Below are positions 23,058 through 30,790 of a DNA stretch of 32,678 nucleotides, piece after piece. Position 1 is the first letter of the stretch. Each line of letters opens with the position of its first letter. The position numbers and the translations under genes were made by a program. The notes beneath the pieces are model-generated. The model did no database searches. It worked only from the letters and a program-made list of their open reading frames with translations, and had not been told where the DNA came from. Source of the stretch: Gammaproteobacteria bacterium (GTDB lineage: Bacteria; Pseudomonadota; Gammaproteobacteria; Pseudomonadales; Halieaceae); the NCBI GenBank assembly GCA_030433415.1, contig JAUIMF010000036.1, positions 1 to 32,678 of the forward strand, written 5' to 3'.

Positions 23058-26000
23058 CTAGCGTTCGGCGGTGATCGCCTGTACCGGTTCGAGTCCTTTC
23101 GGTAGGTAAATTGTCAACTCATTGATTTTCAAGTCGAGTCGCTTTGTCGTTTCGGTAACCTCTATATTCAGCGTGGGTGCAGGCTCGGAAGCCGTGCCGG
23201 GTTGCAAAAGCACCAAAAAGTCCTGCTGTCGTCTTTCCATGGGAGACGACACCTCTGTCCGCCAGGCGCCGGGAACAATTTCAGCCTTGGCTTTGCGTTT
23301 TAAGGCCTTGGCGATTTTTCCGTCCTCGTCATAATTTTTTCCGTCCACGAAGAACTCGTAACCCGGTCCTCCTATAAGGTTTAGCTGGGCATTTCGTGGA
23401 ATCAGGATCTGGGTGTGCAGGTTGACATCGTCCTTGGGAATGCTCAGTGCACCATTGCTGAGATGGGGCTTTTCGCTGCTGTGCAACAGCCATTTGGTGC
23501 GTAGTCCTCCCGCGCTCAGCGATACGCGATCGTGAATGAGGGCTACGTCGAGTTTAGGTATGTAAACAAAGGTTCTCAGGTAGTGATCAGTTCGATGGGA
23601 GCGTGACCAGAAGTCGCCCGATCCGGAGTTGCTGTTGGTATACGCCGGAGTCAGGTCTGCATTGACCCACACCGCGTGAGCGTCTTCACTGGTATCGACC
23701 AGTACCTCACCAACGGTTTTGTAATGGTCCAGTTGTAGCTTCCAATCCGTGTAGTCCAGGGGCGCGGGCCTGCCCCAACCAGAGCCGACGCGGCGTTGAC
23801 CACCATCATTTGCAATCGTTCTTTCCGGCGTGGTTGTAGTGCTTCCGTCTTTGCGTTCTTTGGTTTTTCCAGGAAGCGTGCGGTTTTCCTGAGGGTCCAC
23901 AATCGTCACTACATTGTGCGCAATGCTCTGGTACATGTAGTTCATGTGGTGCTCGCCCCCGTAGTTGTAGTACACGCCGGAATCCAGAGCCAATGCCTGT
24001 TCTTTGAAGAGCGTGAAGGAGCCCTGATCGAGGTGCATGTGGGACCAGAAATTGTCGCCTGCCTTGAACGTGAGATAGCTGGCATTTTCTGACCAATCGG
24101 ATCGCGCTACCAGAAGGCCGATGCCGTCAAACCACTTTGCAAGAGGCAAGCGACTCCTGGCGCTGAGGTCTCGCAGTGACTCGTTCGACCAGGTTCCCCA
24201 GGGAAACCCAAGGGGTTGGGGTTCGGTGGGGGGGGTGGCGAGGGTGTAGGCGGCGGCATGGTCGAACTCGACGGCGAGGGCGGCAAGGTCCGGAATGTTG
24301 TTGCGATGGAACGCGCCATCGCCCAGTCGCATATCACTGCCATCGGGTTGTTTGCGATACACGGCAAAATCCAGAAAACCGCGCAATCCGGGCATCGATG
24401 CAAAAAGGTCTTCGCCCGTTGCATGACGCCACATGGCAGGTAGGCGATGTATCGCGCTACCAATTCCAATGCCAACGTACTCGGCGCCTTCGTGCCATCC
24501 CCCGTTCAGCCCCATTACCTGAGACCATACCGGTAGGACTCGATGCTTCCAGTAGTCGTTGGCAAACCGCATGCACTGACCTGATTCGGAGTCGCCGTGC
24601 TGGGCGATGGCAGCCATTATCAGAGCCTGCAAAGGCTGGTTGTATAAGTAGACGTTGTATGGTGATAGCTTCAGCCGGTCCTTGATGACATCGATCTGGT
24701 ATTTGCAGGCGAGTTCCAGTTTGGCCAGCATGCGACCGCGCTGCACCTCGTCAAAGCGGTCATACAGCCAGTCGTACGCCAAAGCGATCGGTATTGTCTG
24801 TTGATGGCCTCGCCAATCAAACTCCAGCGCTAGTAAATCGTTAAATAGGTCCTGGGGAACACCGAGGTCCGGTGACACGCGCGCCAACAGAATCCGGCTG
24901 TAGAGTCGACCCCGGTCAGCTCCTTGCTGGATGCGCTTTACGAAGTCCGGGTTCTCGCGTTGTAAAAGGGCCCATTCGTTGTTTGAGGGAGCTTCAAACC
25001 TGGGGTGTTGATACCGAAAGGATGGCAGCAGTGCGTTGGGTAGCTCGGTGACGTCGGGCAGGCGGTAGCTGTCGGGTTTGCTTTGGGGAACCAGACGCCC
25101 AACTACGAACAGTACGAGCAAACCTGTCAGGCAGGCAGAAACTGCCTTCTGCCACGGGCTTGCCGAGGATCTGCGACGATTGATTGCCGTGTGTGCAGGG
25201 GAGCGCCACGGATAGCTATAGCACAGGATGTAAGTCGTCAGTCCGACTACAACGTCGGTGATGTCAGCGTAGCGCCCGGGAATCTTGCTTTGACCCCACT
25301 CCAGAATAAAAGCCCAGGTGGCGAACGCTATCAGCCGGATAACCAGGCCATCAGTGCTGCGACTTCTGCGCGGATAGGTCAGATAGGCGTAGGCGCTGTA
25401 GAGCCATACGCTGCCTAGCAGGTCTACGATCCCGTTCAGGGAGTTCATTTGGCCCCGGAACAGAATCCAGTTCATGGCTTTCGGCGATGAGGATTGAAGG
25501 CCGGGTAGCCAGGTATCCAGGACCTGAAATATAGCCAAGGCGGCCAGGGCACTCACCTGCAGAAAGGGTGAAGACAGTGATCGAAGTCGCAACGTGACGA
25601 TAACGGCTATGAACGCACCGATAACGGACTCGGGTGAGATGAGCCTTGTAACGATGAAGAGTTTTCCAGCTAAAACCAGAAAAACCCCGCCGGCGAAGTA
25701 TTTTGCTGCCGTCTGCCGATCCTCAAACATTCGCAACGCGATGGCGCTGAGGCCTACGAACATCAGGGCATACTTGAAAACGTGGAGAATGAAAAAAGCT
25801 TGGGGGTCGGCGGCCATGACCACGAAGCGAGCGATACTTGCACGCAGGTACCCGATATCCAGCGACGGGAAAAATGGCGCCCATTGCGACGCGAGCCAAA
25901 ACACCAGCACCAGTAGTCCCAGACGACCCGAACCAGGGTGTCGCAACTGAGCGTGTACTCGGGCATAGATTTCCGCAACTTTTCGGGAATGTCGTAAATG

Positions 26001-26396
26001 GCCGACGAAAAAGGCCCCAAGAAATGCGCCACTGGTGTTGAGTAAAATATCGAGCAGTGACGTCACGCGTCCGGGAATATAGGTCTGGCCGAACTCGAGA
26101 GTGACCGACACCACAAATCCGAGGAGAGCGCTGCACAGTGCAGCGATCAAGGGGCCCGCACGAAGCACGTGTGCCAGAAGCGCACCGACCGGTGCGTAGA
26201 CCAAGATATTGATGATGAGGTCAGACAGAGGCGCGCTCTGCGAAACTGTCATGTGCAGGAACTGATCGATTCCCCCAGCGCTCCAGTTCCAGCGGTCCAG
26301 CGGGAACCAGGTGCCATAGGTCAGCAGCGCGATGTAGCCGACCAGAAAACCCAGGCTGGTGGAGTTGAAGGTGGCGGCATTGTTTACCTTACTCAT
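23058..26396 (-). CDS. Double VanZ-like membrane protein fused to a heparinase II/III-type polysaccharide lyase
   Basis: This 1112-residue fusion starts with about ten to twelve membrane helices (15-400) that hold two VanZ-like units with the same signature: E101-FGQTYIPGR-VTSLLD116 and E366-WGQSKIPGR-YADITD381. A final helix (418-434) leads to a periplasmic part. Residues 440-640 are the alpha/alpha-toroid (WRGHQQTIPIALAYDWLYDRF, YNQPLQALIMAAIAQHG) with GGWHEGAEY at 632-640, where Tyr640 is in the place of the lyase base. The beta-sandwich follows with SHMHLDQGSFTLF (785-797) and SIAHNVV, typical of heparinase II/III lyases. It probably cleaves uronic-acid-containing polymer in the periplasm. 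It overlaps the prsK stop by ATGA, so it is coupled to the sensor kinase. The substrate is inferred only. Confidence 0.88.
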   Translation of the reverse strand: MSKVNNAATFNSTSLGFLVGYIALLTYGTWFPLDRWNWSAGGIDQFLHMTVSQSAPLSDLIINILVYAPVGALLAHVLRAGPLIAALCSALLGFVVSVTLEFGQTYIPGRVTSLLDILLNTSGAFLGAFFVGHLRHSRKVAEIYARVHAQLRHPGSGRLGLLVLVFWLASQWAPFFPSLDIGYLRASIARFVVMAADPQAFFILHVFKYALMFVGLSAIALRMFEDRQTAAKYFAGGVFLVLAGKLFIVTRLISPESVIGAFIAVIVTLRLRSLSSPFLQVSALAALAIFQVLDTWLPGLQSSSPKAMNWILFRGQMNSLNGIVDLLGSVWLYSAYAYLTYPRRSRSTDGLVIRLIAFATWAFILEWGQSKIPGRYADITDVVVGLTTYILCYSYPWRSPAHTAINRRRSSASPWQKAVSACLTGLLVLFVVGRLVPQSKPDSYRLPDVTELPNALLPSFRYQHPRFEAPSNNEWALLQRENPDFVKRIQQGADRGRLYSRILLARVSPDLGVPQDLFNDLLALEFDWRGHQQTIPIALAYDWLYDRFDEVQRGRMLAKLELACKYQIDVIKDRLKLSPYNVYLYNQPLQALIMAAIAQHGDSESGQCMRFANDYWKHRVLPVWSQVMGLNGGWHEGAEYVGIGIGSAIHRLPAMWRHATGEDLFASMPGLRGFLDFAVYRKQPDGSDMRLGDGAFHRNNIPDLAALAVEFDHAAAYTLATPPTEPQPLGFPWGTWSNESLRDLSARSRLPLAKWFDGIGLLVARSDWSENASYLTFKAGDNFWSHMHLDQGSFTLFKEQALALDSGVYYNYGGEHHMNYMYQSIAHNVVTIVDPQENRTLPGKTKERKDGSTTTTPERTIANDGGQRRVGSGWGRPAPLDYTDWKLQLDHYKTVGEVLVDTSEDAHAVWVNADLTPAYTNSNSGSGDFWSRSHRTDHYLRTFVYIPKLDVALIHDRVSLSAGGLRTKWLLHSSEKPHLSNGALSIPKDDVNLHTQILIPRNAQLNLIGGPGYEFFVDGKNYDEDGKIAKALKRKAKAEIVPGAWRTEVSSPMERRQQDFLVLLQPGTASEPAPTLNIEVTETTKRLDLKINELTIYLPKGLEPVQAITAER

Positions 26397-28471
26397 GCCG
26401 TTGCGAGCTCTTCACCGGTGATTTGTGTGGCCAGTGGTAGATGGACGGTAAACGTGGAGCCCTCATCGATTTGGCTCTCCACCTCTATATCCCCCCCTAA
26501 CTGTCGTACGTAGTCACGACTTTCGAAGGCGCCGATACCCATACCGGTAAGGCCCTTGGTGGAGTCGAAGGGGCGGAACAGTCGGTGGAGCACAAAATCA
26601 GTCGACATGCCTTCGCCAGAATCCTTGATCACAACAACCACATTCTGATCATCCGCTTGCACCGACACAGTGATGGTGCCGGAATCATTTGTCGCCTCCT
26701 GGGCATTTTGTATCAAATGACTGAAAACGGTCGCGAGTCTATCGGGGTCAGCAAGAATCCGGATTTTCTCTGGCGTGGGCGTAGCGAGGGTCGGTACCGG
26801 TTGCATGGAAGAGCGCTCGGCAATGACCGCCTCGATGGTTTCTTGTATGTCTACCTCTCTTCCGCCGATGGAGCGTTCACCACTGCGCATTTGATCCATC
26901 AGGCGCTGCATCCGGGCCACGGAGTTTTTTACGGTATTGAGCATGTCGTCCACAAACGCCGGGTTATGCTTGTGGCGGTCCGCATTGGCAATCAGGAGGG
27001 ACTGTTGCGCCAGTATGTTTTTCAGATCGTGGACGACGTAAGCAGAAAGCCGATTGAACGCATCGAATTGTTTGGCCTCGATAAGCGCGTCGTTTGCAAG
27101 CTTTTGCGCCAGATGCGCTGCTGCCTGATGGCCCGCGGTTTTGAGTAGGTCGCGATCCTCCCAGTCCAGGCTTTCTTTCAGTTCTGAACGTTTCAGCAGG
27201 GCTACGCCAATCACCGAATCTCCAAAAATCAGTGGCACTGCGAGCCAGATACCTTCGGTCTCCAGTATCCAGTTTGGTGGCTTCAGGTCCTGATATAGAT
27301 TGGGTGCGGCCCGCCACTCCAGAAAATCAATGATCCAGCCGTGCACTTCCAGCCATTCGGGCAGTTCGCCGAGCGTGGCGTTCTTTGGGGGAGGCGGCAT
27401 CTCCCAGTTTGCGACACACCGGAACCCGTCTCCCTGACGACAATAAAGCAGCCCTGCTTCGGAGTTCACCAGGTTTGCAATGACACTGACCAGAGAGTAC
27501 GCGGTATCTCCCTCGGGATTGGCAAGAGCCTGAGTGAATTTGACCCACTCTTCTCGATAATCGTACCGGTAGCTGAAAAAATTCTTACTCAGAAAAACCC
27601 GGACGTTGGCTCGAAGGCGCCCCGAGAGCAGTAGCCCGGTGAGCACGGTGATCCCGCTCGCTATGAATGCAAGCTGCAGAACCCCGCCCCAGTCGCCACC
27701 CTGATACTTAATGAAATAGCCTATCACCGCCATGCACAGCAGGTAGGTGCCGGCGGCTACGAGCGTGACTGAATGAAAGACCACATTTCGGGAAATATGA
27801 AGGTTCACTATCGACTCCCGGTGACGTGCGATACCGATCGTGAGCCAGGGGATGGCGATCGCGTTTACAAATCCGCGAGCTCTCCAGAAGTCAGCGTCCA
27901 GCCGCCGGAACAGAAGCGCTTCGGCGTACATGAAAAAGTCATAAAGAAAAATTCCGGCAATTCCCAGGCATAAAAATTTTGTTGCCCAGCGTTCCTGAGG
28001 CGCGGCGTTACGATACAGTTGCTCCACCAATACCAGCGCGGCGATCGCAATAAGTAACCAAAGTGTGAGCTGCGTCTCGCGAGCGAACATCTGATACGAC
28101 CCGAGCACCGAGGCGGGTAAGGCGGGCGCAGCGACAATGGCGGCCGCCAACACAAAGTAGAAGGCTGCGTTGCGCGACCAGTTTTCGGTGCTAAAAACCC
28201 ATTTGTTGCCGGTGTTTCGAAGGCTGTTCAACTGTAGTAGAAATACAATAAAGCTGGTGTCACGCAATAGTTCCGTCGCCTGTATCAGGTGAACTGGCGG
28301 ATAGGCGAGAAGTGACCCCCAGGCTATTGAAAGCCCCCAAACCACGCTCAGGACTGCGACAGCCATCACCGCAGGACCAACGGGACTGTCTCGCCAACTG
28401 CGCATCAGGATGAAGCAAAGCAGCAGAAAGCTCAGTGCTGCTGTCCCGTAGGAAATCAAAACAATACTCAT
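26393..28471 (-). CDS. prsK: PrsK, membrane sensor histidine kinase of the PEP-CTERM system
   Basis: This 692-residue kinase matches TIGR02916. About eight to ten membrane helices fill residues 1-290. A GAF-like domain follows (about 320-460, with NSEAGLLYCRQGDGFRCVANWEMP and GIWLAVPLIFGDSVIGVALLKRS). The phospho-acceptor helix has H481 in YVVHDLKNIL, and the C-terminal ATPase domain has the N box HLIQNAQEATND, G1 DSGEGMS and G2 GMGIGAF. It should sense an envelope signal and phosphorylate PrsR. HDLKNIL is a variant H box shared by this family. It starts the minus-strand pair with the VanZ-lyase and is divergent from the sugar dehydrogenase (172-base gap). Its ribosome site is poor (AAAGG about nine bases before the ATG). 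Confidence 0.93.
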   Translation of the reverse strand: MSIVLISYGTAALSFLLLCFILMRSWRDSPVGPAVMAVAVLSVVWGLSIAWGSLLAYPPVHLIQATELLRDTSFIVFLLQLNSLRNTGNKWVFSTENWSRNAAFYFVLAAAIVAAPALPASVLGSYQMFARETQLTLWLLIAIAALVLVEQLYRNAAPQERWATKFLCLGIAGIFLYDFFMYAEALLFRRLDADFWRARGFVNAIAIPWLTIGIARHRESIVNLHISRNVVFHSVTLVAAGTYLLCMAVIGYFIKYQGGDWGGVLQLAFIASGITVLTGLLLSGRLRANVRVFLSKNFFSYRYDYREEWVKFTQALANPEGDTAYSLVSVIANLVNSEAGLLYCRQGDGFRCVANWEMPPPPKNATLGELPEWLEVHGWIIDFLEWRAAPNLYQDLKPPNWILETEGIWLAVPLIFGDSVIGVALLKRSELKESLDWEDRDLLKTAGHQAAAHLAQKLANDALIEAKQFDAFNRLSAYVVHDLKNILAQQSLLIANADRHKHNPAFVDDMLNTVKNSVARMQRLMDQMRSGERSIGGREVDIQETIEAVIAERSSMQPVPTLATPTPEKIRILADPDRLATVFSHLIQNAQEATNDSGTITVSVQADDQNVVVVIKDSGEGMSTDFVLHRLFRPFDSTKGLTGMGIGAFESRDYVRQLGGDIEVESQIDEGSTFTVHLPLATQITGEELATA

Positions 28472-28509
28472 CAGGAGGGCCTTTGCTTATTCCTGTATCT
28501 GGTTGCAAT

Positions 28510-28526
28510 ACAAACCGCCGGTTTGT
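28510..28526. promoter_or_regulatory. 17-base palindrome between prsK and the sugar dehydrogenase
   Basis: ACAAACCG-C-CGGTTTGT is a perfect palindrome with 8-base arms, 38 bases upstream of the prsK start and 21 bases before the candidate -35 of the dehydrogenase promoter. Length and symmetry are those of a dimer binding site. It could repress or activate both divergent transcripts. The binding protein is unknown. Confidence 0.5.
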
Positions 28527-28547
28527 GCTGCAGTTCACGTCGCACGC

Positions 28548-28577
28548 ATGACCGCATTGGCGTGCCTAACCTATACT
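28548..28577 (+). promoter_or_regulatory. Candidate sigma-70 promoter of the sugar dehydrogenase gene
   Basis: ATGACC (28548-28553), 18 bases and TATACT (28572-28577) form a reasonable -35/-10 pair, with the -10 box matching five of six positions. Transcription would start about 60 bases before the ATG at 28644, which has GGGAGGAG as ribosome site. The palindrome at 28510-28526 lies just upstream. Confidence 0.5.
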
Positions 28578-28643
28578 CGGCCCCCGGCGAAGTAAATGAC
28601 CTGACGGTCTCGCCACCCCGTCGAATTTCTCTGGGAGGAGAAG

Positions 28644-29972
28644 ATGACAGAACAAATCGTTGCGCCAGAAAAAGCGGTAGCTATTGTAGGGCTTGGCTAT
28701 GTGGGCTTGCCCCTTGCCGCTGCTTTGGGTGTGCACGTGAGAACCATTGGTATCGATCTGAGTGTCGAAAAGATCGAGAACTATCGACGAGGTCATGACC
28801 CCAGTGGAGAGGTGTCCCGAGAGGCGCTGCTCGCTGCGGAAAAACTGGAATTTACGACCGATGCGGCGGCTATAGCCGAAGCGAGTTTCGTGATTGTCGT
28901 GGTGCCGACGCCCATCGATGATGCAATGCGACCCGACCTTCGGCCTCTTGAGGGCGCTACGCGCTCCGTGGGCGAAAACCTTCAGCCCAATACCGTTGTG
29001 GTATTCGAATCAACGGTGTATCCGGGCTGCACCGAAGAAATATGCGTTCCAATTCTTGAAAAGGCTTCGGGTTTGGCATGGTCCGGCCGGGACAGCGAAG
29101 CCTCCCCCACGGGGTTTTTTGTGGGGTATTCACCCGAGCGGATCAATCCGGGGGACCGGCAGCACAGGCTTGAGAACATTGTAAAAGTTGTGTCGGGAGA
29201 TACGCCGACGACGCTCGACAGGGTTGCTACGCTGTATGGCCTTGTCGTCGAGGCGGGGGTACACCGAGCTGCAAGTATCAAGGTTGCTGAAGCAGCCAAG
29301 GTCATCGAGAACACCCAGCGGGACCTGAATATCGCGCTGATGAATGAACTGGCAATTATCTTTAATCGCCTGGGCGTAGACACATTGGATGTTCTGGAGG
29401 CGGCAGGTACAAAATGGAATTTTCTGCCTTTCAGGCCGGGTCTGGTAGGTGGCCATTGTATCGGCGTTGACCCGTACTACCTTACCTACAAGGCACAAAG
29501 CGTTGGGTACCACCCACAGGTGGTGCTCGGCGGCAGGCACACGAATGATGGTATGGGTAAGTACATCGCGCGTCAGACGGTGAAACTGCTGGCGAGTGCG
29601 GGTCACCCTATCAATGGTGCCACCGTCACGGTGCTGGGTTTGACCTTCAAGGAAAACTGCCCGGACTTACGTAACTCAAAAGTCGCTGACATATTGAGTG
29701 AATTGCAGGAATTTGGATGTGAGATTCAGGTTCATGATCCCCTTGCGGATGCACGGGAGGCACAGTCTGAATACGGTGTTGAACTGGTCAAGCGCTCAAA
29801 GCTGAAGCCTGCCCATGCCGTAGTGTTTGCGGTCCCCCACACAGAGTATCTGGATGAGGGTTTTTCCGGGCTGGCTCCACTGCTTGCGAAAGACGGCGTA
29901 GTGGTGGACGTCAAGTCGGTGCTCGACAGAGAGAGTGCTGCCAAGGCGGGAGTGCGGCTTTGGCGCTTGTAA
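28644..29972 (+). CDS. tviB: Nucleotide-sugar dehydrogenase, UDP-N-acetylhexosamine type
   Basis: This 442-residue member of the UDP-glucose/GDP-mannose dehydrogenase family is closest in style to TviB/WbpA, which oxidise UDP-GlcNAc (or UDP-GalNAc) at C6 to the uronic acid with two NAD+. The NAD-binding start is VAIVGLGYVGLPLAAALG, followed by VVVPTPID and the STVYPG turn. K-V-x-E-N-T-Q-R-D-L-N-I-A supplies the conserved Lys/Asn pair, and the nucleophile is C272 in GGHCIGVDPYYL. GLTFKENCPDLRNSKV starts the C-terminal domain. It should feed an acidic amino-sugar into the exopolysaccharide, which suits a lyase-type degrading enzyme nearby. Exact substrate is not certain. GGGAGGAG precedes the ATG. 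It opens the plus-strand export cluster and is divergent from prsK. Confidence 0.88.
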   Translation: MTEQIVAPEKAVAIVGLGYVGLPLAAALGVHVRTIGIDLSVEKIENYRRGHDPSGEVSREALLAAEKLEFTTDAAAIAEASFVIVVVPTPIDDAMRPDLRPLEGATRSVGENLQPNTVVVFESTVYPGCTEEICVPILEKASGLAWSGRDSEASPTGFFVGYSPERINPGDRQHRLENIVKVVSGDTPTTLDRVATLYGLVVEAGVHRAASIKVAEAAKVIENTQRDLNIALMNELAIIFNRLGVDTLDVLEAAGTKWNFLPFRPGLVGGHCIGVDPYYLTYKAQSVGYHPQVVLGGRHTNDGMGKYIARQTVKLLASAGHPINGATVTVLGLTFKENCPDLRNSKVADILSELQEFGCEIQVHDPLADAREAQSEYGVELVKRSKLKPAHAVVFAVPHTEYLDEGFSGLAPLLAKDGVVVDVKSVLDRESAAKAGVRLWRL

Positions 29973-29998
29973 AGTCGCCCGGCTGTGATTCCAGTCAC

Positions 29999-30036
29999 GC
30001 TCTGGGGTGTGATTAACATCGAGAGCAGTATTTTTT
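29999..30036 (+). terminator. Weak terminator-like hairpin after the dehydrogenase gene
   Basis: GCTCT (29999-30003) can pair with AGAGC (30022-30026) around an 18-base loop, and six T residues (30031-30036) follow after four bases. The stem is short and the loop large, so termination would be partial at best. A TACACT hexamer at 30052-30057 may serve as the -10 of a promoter for the export gene, but no good -35 box was found. Confidence 0.25.
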
Positions 30037-30096
30037 AAGCGAATCGCGAGCTACACTCTTGCGACCGCAAACAGTTTTCTCAAGGAGAAGGGCGAG

Positions 30097-30735
30097 ATGG
30101 GGATCAAGCGTTTATTGTCTGGGAGCTTTCACGTGGGGGCGCGCTTTTTAGCGGGCGCTCTGGTCGTTTTTCTCGCTGCTTGTGCTGGCCCTGGGCCGTC
30201 CACGGCGGTGGCTCCGATGTCTACGGCGGATTACAACTATGTGATAGGGCCAGGCGACACCATGGAAATCTTTGTCTGGGGTAACGAAGAACTTTCAACC
30301 TCAGCGATCGTGCGGCCTGACGGCAAGTTGACTACGCGGCTTGTTGAAGATCTCGAGGCGAGTGGCAAGACCTCGACGGAATTGGCGCGAGAAATTGAAA
30401 AGGTCTACGCGGAATACGTGCGTCAGCCTGTGGTCAGTGTCATCGTCAATGGTTTTGCTGGTGTCCCAGAGCAGCAGGTTCGCGTGGTGGGCGAGGCAGC
30501 CCAACCGACAGCGGTCCCCTTTCGGCAGCATATGACATTGCTCGACCTCATGATCGCGGTAGGTGGAATGACTGAGTTTGCCGCAGGTAATCGCTCGGTT
30601 CTGGTGAGGACGGAGGGAGGGCGCCAGGTAACGCAAGGCCTGCGTCTTGACGACCTGCTCAAGGATGGCGATATCAGTGCGAATATGGCATTGCAGCCTG
30701 GGGACGTGGTAATCATCTCTGAGAGCTGGTTCTGA
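30097..30735 (+). CDS. XrtA-system polysaccharide export lipoprotein (Wza/EpsE family)
   Basis: This 212-residue lipoprotein has lipobox LAAC with C29 as the acylated cysteine. The Poly_export domain starts at YNYVIGPGDTMEIFVWGNEELS (about 46-67), with VRPDGKLTTRLVEDLEASGKT and YVRQPVVSVIVNGF following. An SLBB-like segment comes next (VRVVGEAAQPTAVPFRQHMTLLDLMIAVGGM), and the chain ends QPGDVVIISESWF. It is much shorter than E. coli Wza (about 380) and lacks the C-terminal amphipathic helix that forms the outer-membrane pore. That is normal for the TIGR03027 group, which may need a separate outer-membrane protein. AAGGAG stands before the ATG. It lies 55 bases upstream of the chain-length gene, in one operon with it and the kinase. 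Confidence 0.92.
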   Translation: MGIKRLLSGSFHVGARFLAGALVVFLAACAGPGPSTAVAPMSTADYNYVIGPGDTMEIFVWGNEELSTSAIVRPDGKLTTRLVEDLEASGKTSTELAREIEKVYAEYVRQPVVSVIVNGFAGVPEQQVRVVGEAAQPTAVPFRQHMTLLDLMIAVGGMTEFAAGNRSVLVRTEGGRQVTQGLRLDDLLKDGDISANMALQPGDVVIISESWF

Positions 30736-30790
30736 GGCAGTACCTCTACAGGCACGGTCATAGAACTAACCCCCCAGGAGCTTACGGGCT

